DNA from: Actibacterium sp. 188UL27-1
GTDB lineage: Bacteria > Pseudomonadota > Alphaproteobacteria > Rhodobacterales > Rhodobacteraceae
Length of the DNA: 64,000 bases
Direction of reading: 5' to 3'
Assembly: GCF_016901225.1 (NCBI RefSeq)
Contig: NZ_JAFEUL010000002.1
Span: forward strand, 372,001 to 436,000
Shown here in pieces: positions 40,768 to 50,345 of the stretch (position 1 is the stretch's first letter; every line of letters begins with the position of its first letter). Both the position numbers and the translations under genes were made by a program. The notes under the pieces are model-generated. The model was not told the DNA's origin. It worked only from the letters and a program-made list of their open reading frames with translations, and searched no databases.

Positions 40768-41180
40768 GATGGTCCTTTCAACAGAATTTACACGTCGGTA
40801 CCATACAGAGGGTACGTACGGAACATGATGGACCTGGGCTCAAACCCGACCTTGCAATAACTTAGCTTCTGTCAACATGGTGCAGGTGCTGTGACGGCTT
40901 GCAGCATACCTCAATCATCGAAAATCACATAAAAAGTTAACTGGCTGTGATACCAGCGCACAATTCATATGCATGGTTTGTGCATTGGATGTGTATCATA
41001 TTGCAGCCCAAACTCTCAGGTCAAATGCATCGTCGCGATCCACTCGTCCCGCGGCTCCAAATCGCTCCTGCTTGAAGACGGCGTGAGGAGGTCACCCTAA
41101 ACCTGATCCATACAAAAGTTGCCTGCAATCATCGAGGTGAGAGTATAACTATCTGATATTTATTTGAAATTTTCATCTGG
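40768..41180. other. AT-rich intergenic region of 413 bases beside tRNA-Glu
   Basis: No gene or convincing reading frame on either strand, and lower GC than the surroundings. It lies at the 3' side of the tRNA gene, a usual landing place for integrative elements, but no integrase and no repeated tRNA 3' end were seen. A short palindromic GTACGTAC occurs near 40815. It could be the scar of a lost element; nothing more can be said. Confidence 0.4.
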
Positions 41181-41255
41181 TGGCATCCCGTAGGGGAATC
41201 GAACCCCTCTTTCCAGGTTGAAAACCTGGCGTCCTAACCGATAGACGAACGGGAC
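41181..41255 (-). tRNA. tRNA-Glu (anticodon UUC)
   Basis: On the minus strand the sequence starts GTCCCGT and ends ACGGGAT plus G and an encoded CCA, giving a seven-pair acceptor stem. The anticodon arm is CCAGG-TTTTCAA-CCTGG with anticodon TTC, and the T arm is GAGGGG-TTCGATT-CCCCT in form. The D arm contains GGTTAGGAC. All features of a standard bacterial tRNA-Glu are present. Confidence 0.96.
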
Positions 41256-41394
41256 AAAGCCAGCCGTGCAGCGTGGTTTAGGCAATGGTGCCGGCAAGGG
41301 CAAGAGCTTTTTTGGTCGGCTCGATATTCCCTTGTGAGATTTTTGGTAACTTGCTGATTTGATGCTGTTTTATCACCCTTTAGATCTCAGCCCG

Positions 41395-43158
41395 TCATCC
41401 AGCTTCAGCCGCATCTTCCAGTCTGAATTGCGGGATCTGACGACCGCCCCAGTGGTTGATCTCCAGCCGCCCAGCCAGATGGAACCGCGCCCCGCCATGG
41501 CTTTCCAGCCGCGGACCCAGCGCCGTATCGAAGGCCCCGAATGCAATCCCATCCAACCGCGCGCCCAGCCCATCACCAATGCTCACCTTCAGGTGTCGGT
41601 CGCCGACACGTTTGGCATGTAGGATCTGCATGTCGGGTAAGGCAAAACGGGGGGCAGGGGCAGATGCACCAAAAGGGCCTGCAGTCTCGATTTGTTCGAT
41701 CAGCGGCACGGTCACAGCACGCGGCATCAGCAATCCATCGATCCGCAACATGCGCGGCCCGGTCGACCCGGCTCCTTGTCGGGCGAGCAGTTCTGACAGT
41801 CGCCCCATGGCCGCGTCAAGGTGATCTGCGGCCACTGTCAGCCCGGCCGCCATCTTGTGGCCGCCGCCTTTGATCAGCAGGCCTTCGCCCGCCAGTCGCT
41901 GGATCGATGCTCCCAGATCTACCCCGGTGACAGACCGGCCCGAACCCTTGCCGATGCCGTCATCCAGCCCGATCACGATTGCGGGACGATTCAGGGCCTC
42001 CTTTAATCGGGAAGCGACGATGCCCACAACACCCGGATGCCAGCCGTCGCCCGCTGCCCACACAAAGGGGGCATCCGCTCCGCGCGCTTCAGCTTGGGCG
42101 AGGGCCTCTTCCGTCACATGCGCCTCGATTTCCCGCCGCTCTTTGTTCAACTGATCCAGGCGTTCGGCCATGGCTCGGGCCTCTGCCGGGTTGTCACATG
42201 CCAACAGTCGCGCACCGAGGTCGGCTTTGCCGATCCGGCCACCGGCATTGATCCGAGGGCCCAGCAGATAGCCGAGGTGATAGGCCGTGGGCAAAGCGTT
42301 CAGGCCAGCCAAATCGCCGAGAGCCGTCAGGCTGACACGTTCACGCCGCGCCATGACCTTTAACCCCTGGCGCACAAAGGCGCGGTTGACGCCGACCAAG
42401 GGCGCCACATCCGCGACAGTGGCCAAGGCCACCAGATCAAGCATCGCCATCAGATCCGGCCCGCCCTGGCCCGCGGCGCGGCGCTGGCGCGTGATCTCGA
42501 CAAGCATCAGAAACACGACCGCCGCGGCGCAAAGATGGGCAAGATCCCCGGTTTCGTCCTGCCGGTTCGGGTTCACGACGGCGCAGGCCGGTGGCAGGGT
42601 TTCGCCGCCCAGGTGATGGTCCAGCACGATAACATCGGTTTGCTCAGCGGCGGCCAGGGCATCATGACTGAGTGTGCCACAATCCACGCAGATGATCAGA
42701 TCATGGGTGCAGGCCAGGTCAGCAATTGCCGGAGCGTTGGGGCCATATCCTTCATCGATCCGGTCCGGAACGTAAAGCGTGGCCGACAGGCCCAAGTCGC
42801 GCAACCAGACGATCAGCAACGCGGCGGAGGCTCCGCCATCCACGTCATAATCTGCAAAAATCGCAATCCGCTGGCGTTGCATGACGGCGGTGCAAAAGCG
42901 GGTGGCTGCCGTCTCCATGTCGCGCAGGGATCTGGGATCGGGCAACAGGGCCTTCAGGGATGGGGCCAGGTAATCCGGCGCCTCTTCACCTGTCACACCG
43001 CGCGCGGCGAGGATCCGGGCGACCGGGTCGGGCAGGGAGGTGGATTGGGCCAGCGCCTCGGCCCGCCGCTCCAAATCCACGGATGGACCCTGCCAGCTTC
43101 GTCCGGTCAGGGATGCGCCGATATCCAGAAATGGGCGTTCCACCAGATCCTTTGCCAT
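41395..43158 (-). CDS. recJ: Single-stranded-DNA-specific exonuclease RecJ
   Basis: A 587-residue 5'-3' exonuclease of the DHH family used in recombination and mismatch repair. Motif I is FADYDVDGGASAALL and the DHH motif is VIVLDHHLGG. The DHHA1 domain follows with GKGSGRSV and IKGGGHKMAAGLTV near residue 445. The ATG at 43158 was chosen, with GGGGTGAG just upstream; the frame is open for 20 codons more. It follows glpX on the same strand, an arrangement common in Rhodobacterales. Confidence 0.95.
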   Translation of the reverse strand: MAKDLVERPFLDIGASLTGRSWQGPSVDLERRAEALAQSTSLPDPVARILAARGVTGEEAPDYLAPSLKALLPDPRSLRDMETAATRFCTAVMQRQRIAIFADYDVDGGASAALLIVWLRDLGLSATLYVPDRIDEGYGPNAPAIADLACTHDLIICVDCGTLSHDALAAAEQTDVIVLDHHLGGETLPPACAVVNPNRQDETGDLAHLCAAAVVFLMLVEITRQRRAAGQGGPDLMAMLDLVALATVADVAPLVGVNRAFVRQGLKVMARRERVSLTALGDLAGLNALPTAYHLGYLLGPRINAGGRIGKADLGARLLACDNPAEARAMAERLDQLNKERREIEAHVTEEALAQAEARGADAPFVWAAGDGWHPGVVGIVASRLKEALNRPAIVIGLDDGIGKGSGRSVTGVDLGASIQRLAGEGLLIKGGGHKMAAGLTVAADHLDAAMGRLSELLARQGAGSTGPRMLRIDGLLMPRAVTVPLIEQIETAGPFGASAPAPRFALPDMQILHAKRVGDRHLKVSIGDGLGARLDGIAFGAFDTALGPRLESHGGARFHLAGRLEINHWGGRQIPQFRLEDAAEAG

Positions 43159-43344
43159 GCTCACCCCACCTGTTGTGTTTCGTTGGTGGCAGCATACACG
43201 ATATGCCGATAGCCGCAAAGCCGCGTTTGATGGCCTGGCGCGAGATGGTTGGGTTTACGTTGGGGACGGCCTTACGGTTCCCCACCGTCGCTGTACCAGG
43301 TCGAGTCACGCCAAAGGCAGGGCCAACCACGCCCATGCTTAGCG

Positions 43345-44310
43345 TCAGGTTGTTGGGTTGCGGTAGGTCATCCGGCGGACAGATCCGGTTTTGGACCGCA
43401 TGAGGATCGTCTCGATCGTCAGATAGCCGACCTCGCGTTTGACCCCGGCCAGGATCGAGCCGTCCGTAACACCGCTTGCGGCAAAGATCACGTCACCTGT
43501 CACCATGTCGTCACGGGTATAAACGCGGTTCAGGTTGGTGATCCCGGCCTTTTCGGCGCGGCCCCGCTCGTCATCGTTGCGGAAGGTGAGCTTGCCAAAC
43601 ATCTGCCCGCCCATGCATTTCAGGGCAGCCGCGGCCAACACGCCTTCGGGTGCGCCGCCGGAACCCATATACATGTCGATGCCGGTCTTCTCTGCTTCGG
43701 CGCAGTGAATGACCCCGGCGACGTCACCATCCGTGATCAGCCGAATGGCGGCCCCGGTTGTGCGCAACTCTGCAATCATCCCTTCATGGCGGGGGCGTTC
43801 GAGGACACAGACGGTGATATCTCCGGTCGAACATCCCTTTGCCGCCGCAAGGGCCGAAACCCGCTCAGCAGGGCTCATATCCATGGTGACGACACCGTCG
43901 CGGAAGCCAGGGCCGATGGCGAGTTTATCCATATAGACGTCGGGCGCATGTAGCATCGTGCCGCGTGGCCCCATGGCGATGACGGCCAGGGCATTGGGCA
44001 TGTCCTTGGCGGTCAGCGTGGTGCCTTCCAGCGGGTCGAGGGCAATGTCGACGGCTGGACCCTCTCCAGAGCCCACTTCTTCACCGATGTAAAGCATGGG
44101 CGCCTCGTCGCGCTCACCTTCACCAATGACCACAACGCCCGCAATGTCGAGCTTGTTGAGTTGCGTGCGCATGGCATCAACCGCGGCTTGGTCTGCGGCC
44201 TTTTCATCGCCGCGCCCGATCAGTTTGGCGGAGGCGATGGCGGCCGCTTCTGACACGCGGGACAGACCCAGTGAAAGCATGCGGTCGTGGAATTCGGCGG
44301 TCTCGGTCAT
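43345..44310 (-). CDS. glpX: Class II fructose-1,6-bisphosphatase
   Basis: A 321-residue metal-dependent phosphatase that converts fructose 1,6-bisphosphate to fructose 6-phosphate in gluconeogenesis or, in some relatives, serves as a sedoheptulose bisphosphatase. GlpX marks are GRGDEKAADQAAVDAMR near residue 30, GEGERDEAPMLYIGEEVG near 60 and the substrate/metal motif DPLEGTTLTAKDM near 93. It lies 186 bases upstream of recJ. In relatives a homoserine dehydrogenase gene often precedes it; here pepN does. Confidence 0.95.
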   Translation of the reverse strand: MTETAEFHDRMLSLGLSRVSEAAAIASAKLIGRGDEKAADQAAVDAMRTQLNKLDIAGVVVIGEGERDEAPMLYIGEEVGSGEGPAVDIALDPLEGTTLTAKDMPNALAVIAMGPRGTMLHAPDVYMDKLAIGPGFRDGVVTMDMSPAERVSALAAAKGCSTGDITVCVLERPRHEGMIAELRTTGAAIRLITDGDVAGVIHCAEAEKTGIDMYMGSGGAPEGVLAAAALKCMGGQMFGKLTFRNDDERGRAEKAGITNLNRVYTRDDMVTGDVIFAASGVTDGSILAGVKREVGYLTIETILMRSKTGSVRRMTYRNPTT

Positions 44311-44413
44311 GGCAATCTGTCCCTTGAATGATTTATGCAGCCTCTAACGCGCCCTGGGGGCAGGCGGCAAGCGGATAGGTAAGACGCCAGCCCTGATGCC
44401 TCATTCTTGGTCA

Positions 44414-46963
44414 TCATGTGCCGAGGATACGGCTGACCATCTCGGTGACGTCGCGGCTGAGGTCTGATTTGGCAGCGAGGCGTTCGAGGTTTTCGCGGAT
44501 CAGCCCTTGTCTGTCGGCATCGTAGCGGCGCCATGTTTCAAACGCTGTCGTCATGCGCGCGGTGGTTTGGTGGTTGAGCGCGTCGAGCGTTATCAACCAG
44601 TCGATGATCAGACTGTAGGAGGCGCCGCTGGGATCGTGAAAACCGGCAGCGTTGGTCGTGAGCGCGCCGATGACGGAGCGGAACCGATTGGGGTTTTTCC
44701 AGTCGAAATCGGGGTGTTCGGTCAGGCTTTTGGCTATGGTGGCGGCATCAGCGGGCGTGGCGCCAGCGACCTGTAAGGCGAACCATTTGTCCATGACCAG
44801 CCGGTCGCTGCTCCATTGCCGGGCGAAAGCGGCCAAAGCCTCGTCCGCTGTGCCGATATCGATGAGGCAGGCCAATGCGCTCAACTGTTCGGTCATGTTA
44901 TCGGCGGTATCGAACTGCTTTTGCGCGCGCTTGCCCCCATCGAGCAGAGACAGGTAACCCAGCGCCTTAAGCCGCAAAGCGCGGCACCCGGCAGCCTTGG
45001 CATCGGGTGTGTAAGGGCCGGGGCGGTCCATCGCCGTGTAAAGTTCTGCCAGGGCCGGTTCCAGATGCTCCGCCACCTTTTTGCGCAGGCTCAGGCGTGC
45101 TGTATAGATGCGGGTCGGGTCCGGGGTGATGCCGCTATCGGCCAGGGTCTGGGCCATGTCGTCATCGCTGGGCAGCCCCAAAGCCAGGGCGCGGAAGCTG
45201 GGGTCAAGCCGGTCGTCCCGGGCCATCTGATCAAGCGCATTCAGGTAGGCAGGGCCGGGTTGGTCGCCATCGGTCACCATGCGGGTAAGTACATCCTTGG
45301 CCAGCGCCCGCCCGGCCTCCCACCGGTTGAACGGATCGGTGTCATGGGCCAGCAGGAAGGCGCGTTCCTCGGTCGAGCTGTCGCGCTCGATGATCACGGG
45401 GGCGGAGAAGCCACGATTGATCGACACAATGGGGCGTTCGGTCAGCATCGGGAAGCGAACCGTGTGTTCGGCTTCGGTCAGCTTGACGACCACCTGCTCC
45501 ATCGCCTCTGACCCGTCTGGTGCGATCAGGGCGGTGACCAGGGGTATGATGCGGGGGTTATAATCGTCGCGACCCGCGGCTTGTGTCGACTGCTTGAGGT
45601 GGAGCGACAAGGTGCCGTCGGCCCATGCCTCGGTTACTGTGACACGCGGGGTGCCGGGATCATGCCACCACAGGGCAAACTGGGTCAGATCGATATCGCA
45701 GGCATCCTCGAAACATTTCCGAAAATCCTCGATTGTGGCGGCATCGCCATCGTGACGTTCAAAATAAAGATCCAGCGCCGTCTTGTATCCCTCTGCACCG
45801 ACGAGAGTGCGCAGCATCCCGATCACCTCAGCGCCTTTTTCGTAGACCGTTGCGGTGTAGAAGTTATTGATTTCGATATAAGAACTGGGGCGGACGGGAT
45901 GGGCCAGAGGCCCCGCATCCTCCCGGAACTGTCGGGCGCGCAGCATCACAACATCGTCGATCCGCTTGACCGCATGGCTGCGCATGTCGCCCGAGAATTG
46001 CTGGTCGCGGTAGACGGTCAGTCCTTCCTTGAGGCACAGCTGGAACCAGTCGCGGCAGGTGATCCTGTTGCCTGTCCAGTTATGGAAGTATTCGTGGGCG
46101 ATGATCGCCTCTATGAATTCATAGTCGCGGTCCGTCGCTGTCTTGGGGGAGGCGAGGACGTATTTGGAGTTGAAGATATTCAGCCCCTTATTTTCCATCG
46201 CGCCCATGTTGAAATCATCGACGGCCACGATGTTGAAGACGTCCAGGTCATATTCGCGGCCATAGACCTTTTCATCCCAGCGCATCGACCGTTTGAGGGC
46301 ATCCATGGCGTAATCGCATTTGCCCTGATCGCCGTGCCGGACCCAGATGTTGAGCGTGACCGACATGCCGGAGGCGGTGGTGAAGCTGTCGGTCACGGCC
46401 GTCAGATCACCGGCGACAAGGGCGAAGAGATATGCTGGCTTTGGCCAGGGATCGTGCCATTCGGCCCAGCCATCGCCTTGACCGGTTGGATTACCGTTGG
46501 ACAGCAGGACCGGAGCATTGCCTTCAATCCGAACGGTAAACGGCGCCATCACATCGGGGCGGTCAGGGTAATAGGTGATCTTGCGAAAACCCTCCGCCTC
46601 GCACTGGGTGCAATACATGCCATTCGACATGTACAGCCCTTCGAGGGCGGTGTTTTTCTCGGGCGCAATCTCAACCTCGGCGGTCCAGGTGAAGGCACCA
46701 TCCGGCACGTCGCAAGTCAGCCCTTCATCCGTCAGGGTCGGAGATACGGCAATGCCATCAATGGTTGAAGATGTCAGCGCAAGCTGTTCGCCATGAAGGA
46801 AAAACTCACCACCATCTGCGTCGGGGTTGGGTGCGAACCGGATTTCTGATAGAACGCGGGTTCCGGTTGGGGCCAGTTTGAAGGTCAGCTTGACCCATTC
46901 GATCTGCCACGGGAAGGGCGTGTAATCTTTCAGGTATATCGTCTGGGGGGCGGCGTCGCGCAT
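44414..46963 (-). CDS. pepN: Aminopeptidase N (M1 family)
   Basis: An 849-residue zinc aminopeptidase that trims N-terminal residues from peptides in the cytoplasm. The substrate-binding GAMENKGLNIFN and the zinc site HEYFHNWTGNRITC...KEGLTVYRD (HExxH with the downstream glutamate) are both intact. The C-terminal half is the helical domain of the gammaproteobacterial-type PepN. The ATG at 46963 is preferred to a TTG five codons upstream because GGAG lies at the right distance from it. The gene is transcribed alone. Confidence 0.95.
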   Translation of the reverse strand: MRDAAPQTIYLKDYTPFPWQIEWVKLTFKLAPTGTRVLSEIRFAPNPDADGGEFFLHGEQLALTSSTIDGIAVSPTLTDEGLTCDVPDGAFTWTAEVEIAPEKNTALEGLYMSNGMYCTQCEAEGFRKITYYPDRPDVMAPFTVRIEGNAPVLLSNGNPTGQGDGWAEWHDPWPKPAYLFALVAGDLTAVTDSFTTASGMSVTLNIWVRHGDQGKCDYAMDALKRSMRWDEKVYGREYDLDVFNIVAVDDFNMGAMENKGLNIFNSKYVLASPKTATDRDYEFIEAIIAHEYFHNWTGNRITCRDWFQLCLKEGLTVYRDQQFSGDMRSHAVKRIDDVVMLRARQFREDAGPLAHPVRPSSYIEINNFYTATVYEKGAEVIGMLRTLVGAEGYKTALDLYFERHDGDAATIEDFRKCFEDACDIDLTQFALWWHDPGTPRVTVTEAWADGTLSLHLKQSTQAAGRDDYNPRIIPLVTALIAPDGSEAMEQVVVKLTEAEHTVRFPMLTERPIVSINRGFSAPVIIERDSSTEERAFLLAHDTDPFNRWEAGRALAKDVLTRMVTDGDQPGPAYLNALDQMARDDRLDPSFRALALGLPSDDDMAQTLADSGITPDPTRIYTARLSLRKKVAEHLEPALAELYTAMDRPGPYTPDAKAAGCRALRLKALGYLSLLDGGKRAQKQFDTADNMTEQLSALACLIDIGTADEALAAFARQWSSDRLVMDKWFALQVAGATPADAATIAKSLTEHPDFDWKNPNRFRSVIGALTTNAAGFHDPSGASYSLIIDWLITLDALNHQTTARMTTAFETWRRYDADRQGLIRENLERLAAKSDLSRDVTEMVSRILGT

Positions 46964-47036
46964 GGGCTGGCTCTCCAATCAATCACGGGGAGCCTAGCCC
47001 TCTCAGCGCTGCCTGCAAGGCGTCAGTTGGCCCGCC

Positions 47037-47417
47037 CTAGCCCCGGCTGGCGCATTTCCCGCCGGCGCCGGTGATTTGCTGATAGCGGGCACCGGAGGCC
47101 ATTTTGGCTGTGTACCGACCGGTCTTTGGGAAATAGGTGACTTTCATGGTAAGGCCGCGCCCTTTCTGGGTCTTCACCGGGAACTCCATCAGCAGCCGGT
47201 TGCCGGATTTCCTGACCGATCCACGGCCGAATTTATCGGACTGGGCAATGCCCCCCTTGATTTCGTACGTATTACTGGCGGGGAACCAGCTTTCGGCGAC
47301 CTTGATATTGTTGAAACCGCCCTGGCTTATGTTGGTGCGTTTGCAGGTCAGCGTTTGGGCCTGGCCCGCGGTGGCAGCGGCGAGCAAAACGGCGATGGAG
47401 AGTGCAATGACTTTCAT
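47037..47417 (-). CDS. Secreted hypothetical protein
   Basis: A 126-residue protein with a signal peptide (about residues 1-20, cleavage after GQA). The mature part has two cysteines, one near each end (C25 and one six residues from the C-terminus), which may form a disulfide, and a strand-rich, basic composition. No domain was recognised. It has its own ribosome binding site (AGAGGACCTC region) and diverges from the VOC/WYL genes across 197 bases. Confidence 0.7.
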   Translation of the reverse strand: MKVIALSIAVLLAAATAGQAQTLTCKRTNISQGGFNNIKVAESWFPASNTYEIKGGIAQSDKFGRGSVRKSGNRLLMEFPVKTQKGRGLTMKVTYFPKTGRYTAKMASGARYQQITGAGGKCASRG

Positions 47418-47543
47418 GAGGTCCTCTGGATTGGGTAATGACAGGGCTCGCGATATGCGCGATTTATGATCAAATAATCGATGACGATCATGTAATGCTC
47501 GGCGAAGAAAAGGGCAAACACAACGCCGCCGCCATACGTGTTA

Positions 47544-47561
47544 CTGACAGGATGCTGTCAG
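47544..47561. promoter_or_regulatory. Candidate operator before the VOC/WYL gene pair
   Basis: CTGACAG-GATG-CTGTCAG is a perfect inverted repeat with seven-base arms and a four-base spacer, 53 bases before the VOC start. The TGTCAG half-site recurs at 47570-47575 and 47581-47586. The WYL-type regulator encoded at 47992 is the obvious candidate binder, which would make the pair self-regulated. Confidence 0.5.
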
Positions 47562-47614
47562 CAGGGCTGTGTCAGAAGTGTGTCAGGGATCATACTGACG
47601 AAGGAGACATTATT

Positions 47615-47992
47615 ATGACCTATCGCCCGAAAAACTTTACCGTCTGGGCCGAGATCCCGGTGACAGACATGGATCGCAGCATGGCATTCTACAACGCGGT
47701 GACCCATGCCGATTTGCAGATTGATGGGACCGAGCCCAACCCAATGGCCATGTTCAAGACGGGCGAAAAAGGCGGCATCGCAGGTCACCTTTACCCGGGT
47801 ATCCCCGCCAAGCAGGGGGAGGGGCCGACCATCCACCTGACAGCCCCCGGCACGCTGGAAGAGATCATCGCCCGGATCTGGGATGCTGGCGGCAAGGTCG
47901 TGTCGCCACCCATCGAAATCCCTGCGGGCAGATTTGCCTATGCCATTGACCCTGACGGAAATTCCATCGGCTTTTTCGAAGGAAAAGACTGA
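47615..47992 (+). CDS. VOC-superfamily protein (glyoxalase/bleomycin-resistance fold)
   Basis: A 125-residue protein beginning FTVWAEIPVTDMDRSMAFYN and ending AYAIDPDGNSIGFFE, the two ends of a VOC module, with HLTAPGTLEEI between. Metal ligands and substrate cannot be assigned. The ATG at 47615 follows AGGAGA; a longer frame opens at 47438. Its stop overlaps the start of the WYL regulator (TGATG), so the two are made together. Such pairs often respond to small toxic molecules, but the ligand here is unknown. Confidence 0.85.
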   Translation: MTYRPKNFTVWAEIPVTDMDRSMAFYNAVTHADLQIDGTEPNPMAMFKTGEKGGIAGHLYPGIPAKQGEGPTIHLTAPGTLEEIIARIWDAGGKVVSPPIEIPAGRFAYAIDPDGNSIGFFEGKD

Positions 47993-48735
47993 TGCGTCGG
48001 GCCGACCGCCTGTTTCAGATCGTGCAATATCTGCGCGGCGGTCGGCTTGTGCGGGCCCAGGATCTGGCGGAGCGGCTGGAAGTGTCGCAGCGCACGATTT
48101 ATCGCGACATCGCCGATCTGCAGGCCAGCGGCGTTCCGGTCGATGGGGAGGCGGGCGTGGGATATATTATGCAAGGGGGCTTTGACCTGCCGCCTTTAAT
48201 GTTCAACCGCGACGAGATCGTGGCCCTGGTCGCCGGTGCGCGGCTTTTGCGCGCTTGGGGTGGGGAGGCGATGGCTGCCGCCGCGATGGAGGCCTTGGTC
48301 AAGATCGATGCCGTCTTGCCCGAAGCCGAACGCGACCGTGCTGCTGCCGTTCAGGTCCATGCCTTTGCGCCCGAGATGACAGATCCCTTGCGCCGCCAGC
48401 TTGACCGGATCGAAATCGCAGTCGACAAACGCCGATGCCTGACATTCGTCTATGCCGACAAGGCGGCCCAGCACACCCAGCGTACCGTCCGCCCCCTGGG
48501 CCTGTGGTTCTGGGGCAAGGTCTGGACCCTCGTCGCCTGGTGTGAGTTGCGTGAGGATTTCCGCATGTTTCGCGTCGACCGGATGACCGATACCTGCGCT
48601 GGGGCGGGTTACAAGGCAGAACCCGGCCGCGACCTGCGCACCTTTTACGCATTGATGCGGCAACGGAGCCTCGAGGCCGGATGCACCGCGCCGGGGCAGA
48701 TGCGGGCCCAGGCGCGGGAACATGCGGACCTTTAA
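47992..48735 (+). CDS. YafY-type HTH/WYL-domain transcriptional regulator
   Basis: A 247-residue regulator. Residues about 1-60 are an HTH_11 DNA-binding domain (AQDLAERLEVSQRTIYRDIADLQ). The C-terminal half is a WYL domain in which the family's W-Y-L reads LTFVYADKAAQHTQRTVRPLGLWFWGKVWTL in pattern, a putative ligand sensor. It is coupled to the VOC gene and probably controls the repeats at 47544-47586. Its last four bases overlap the converging membrane-protein gene. Confidence 0.88.
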   Translation: MRRADRLFQIVQYLRGGRLVRAQDLAERLEVSQRTIYRDIADLQASGVPVDGEAGVGYIMQGGFDLPPLMFNRDEIVALVAGARLLRAWGGEAMAAAAMEALVKIDAVLPEAERDRAAAVQVHAFAPEMTDPLRRQLDRIEIAVDKRRCLTFVYADKAAQHTQRTVRPLGLWFWGKVWTLVAWCELREDFRMFRVDRMTDTCAGAGYKAEPGRDLRTFYALMRQRSLEAGCTAPGQMRAQAREHADL

Positions 48736-50000
48736 CCGCTGCCGGTCGCGCGTCGCGGTTTTGGCGTGAGGTTAGTGGACAGGTAGGTATTCAACAGGTT
48801 CAGCGTGCTCACAAAGGCCTCAATCGAATAGCCAAAGATAAACGATAGTAGGTAAATCAGCGGCCTGTTCAGATCGACCCCGATGGTCAGCACATTCGAC
48901 GGCACCAGCAACATCGACAGCGTCAACGCCGCCAATCCGGCAAAGGCCGTTCGCATCAGGCAATACAAAAACCCATAGGCGGCGACATTCGGGTTTAGCA
49001 CCCGCCACATGCAATAGACGATGGACCCTAACGCGCCATAGATGATCGGCAGCGCCCAAAGGTGGACCACATTGAGAAGCTCTTTCAGCGTCTGCATCAT
49101 CGACCCCACGAAGTATTGCGATCTGACGTAATCGCCATTGGGGATCCGTTTGGCATTGACCATTGTGGCCTGCTGCAATTGCGCGATCTCTGCGATCTTT
49201 TCCTGAAACAGGCTGACCCCACTGTCGGAAGGGGTGAGCGCGGCAATCTTTGTGTCGGCCGAAAGATATGCGACCCCCGATGCCTGCTGCGTGCCTTGCC
49301 GGGGCTTTGCGCAATGGGCGATCCAGCTTAACCACCCTTGCGACGCCGATAACCGATCAGGGCCTAAACCTGCGCAATAGCTGCGCCACATGGCAGTCCA
49401 TTGCTGCCCGACCGGATTGATATTCCCGTTCAGTTCCAGCATTTTGCCCGGCAGCGTTGCTTCCTCGTGATAATGATATTTCAATGCGGAGATCCCCTCC
49501 AGATAGACCAGTTGCGGCTCAAGATCGGGACTGGCGGGGCTTTGTTCGGTCTTGTCAAAATAGTTTTCCAACTCGATCAATTTCATCACGCTCTGGAAAT
49601 GGTCGAACTGAACGAATTTTTCCGCCTCGCTCAGCACAAACGTTGTCCGATTCGACCAGTAGGAAAAGTGGAACGCAGTGATCACCAGACAGATACCGAT
49701 CGCGGTCAAAACCACACTTCCTGCAAGGGAGGGGCGGCGGATATGGGGGGATCGGCCTTTCAGCACCTCGTTCAGTGTGTAGCCATCGACACTGCCCAGG
49801 GCGCTGTCATAGGCGGCCTGGAACGTCGCATTCAGGCTGCGCACCTCTTCGGCGCTGGCCTGGGCGGCCATCTCTGTGGTGTCAAAGGGTTGCAGTGCTT
49901 CGACCAGTTTGGCGCTGTCTTGTCCCTCGACATGCAACAGATGATCGCGCAGGTGGCGGGCTTCGGCCACCAATTTGGTCAGGCTTTTCGCATGTGACAT
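48732..50000 (-). CDS. Hypothetical membrane protein, four predicted helices
   Basis: A 422-residue protein of unknown function. A soluble N-terminal part of about 90 residues is followed by one membrane helix (near 95-118). A large, probably periplasmic, segment of about 190 residues comes next, then three helices near the C-terminus (near 315-335, 345-370 and 380-405). The layout suggests a sensor or assembly protein rather than a transporter. It lies just upstream of the small Cys-containing gene's 3' end and may be separate from it. No family was recognised. Confidence 0.75.
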   Translation of the reverse strand: MSHAKSLTKLVAEARHLRDHLLHVEGQDSAKLVEALQPFDTTEMAAQASAEEVRSLNATFQAAYDSALGSVDGYTLNEVLKGRSPHIRRPSLAGSVVLTAIGICLVITAFHFSYWSNRTTFVLSEAEKFVQFDHFQSVMKLIELENYFDKTEQSPASPDLEPQLVYLEGISALKYHYHEEATLPGKMLELNGNINPVGQQWTAMWRSYCAGLGPDRLSASQGWLSWIAHCAKPRQGTQQASGVAYLSADTKIAALTPSDSGVSLFQEKIAEIAQLQQATMVNAKRIPNGDYVRSQYFVGSMMQTLKELLNVVHLWALPIIYGALGSIVYCMWRVLNPNVAAYGFLYCLMRTAFAGLAALTLSMLLVPSNVLTIGVDLNRPLIYLLSFIFGYSIEAFVSTLNLLNTYLSTNLTPKPRRATGSG

Positions 50001-50018
50001 CGGATAGTCCCCCGGAAG

Positions 50019-50216
50019 TTACTGGATTTGGCCTTCGATCAACCCGTCGGGCGTGGGACACTGACAGGGCGCACCGGTCTCGGCGGGGCCCAGCGGCCAA
50101 CACCATCCGCCCGAAGGAAGGATACATGCTCCGCTCGGCGCGCTCTGATGGGGAGGAGGGGTGATCTGGGATATCCAGGACAACGACAACAGGGCCGACA
50201 AAAATACCATCTGCAT
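50019..50216 (-). CDS. Small secreted protein with a Cys/Pro-rich tail
   Basis: A 65-residue protein. The first 17 or so residues are a signal peptide (MQMVFLSALLSLSWIS). The mature part reads ACILPSGGWCWPLGPAET and then GAPCQCPTPDGLI, four cysteines in a short space. I recall similar small proteins ending in GAPCQCPTP from Rhodobacterales, without a known role. AAAGG lies about ten bases before the ATG. The gene ends 19 bases before the start of the membrane-protein gene on the same strand. Confidence 0.6.
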   Translation of the reverse strand: MQMVFLSALLSLSWISQITPPPHQSAPSGACILPSGGWCWPLGPAETGAPCQCPTPDGLIEGQIQ

Positions 50217-50345
50217 GGCAATAACCTTTCTGAAAACGTGCTTAAAATATGGGGTATTCTAGCCATTTCGGCCGGTTCGGTCAAATGATGGATCGGTTGC
50301 GTGATGCTGTCTTGATCACGCGGCGGCGTGACTTACCCTTGGCTT

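Noticed and set aside
40768-41260. Genomic-island or prophage attachment at tRNA-Glu
   Set aside because: The AT-rich DNA beside the tRNA 3' end is suggestive, but no integrase and no direct repeat of the tRNA end were found.
45581-46768. A 395-residue plus-strand frame opposite pepN
   Set aside because: pepN has its full set of catalytic motifs; the opposite frame has no recognisable domain.
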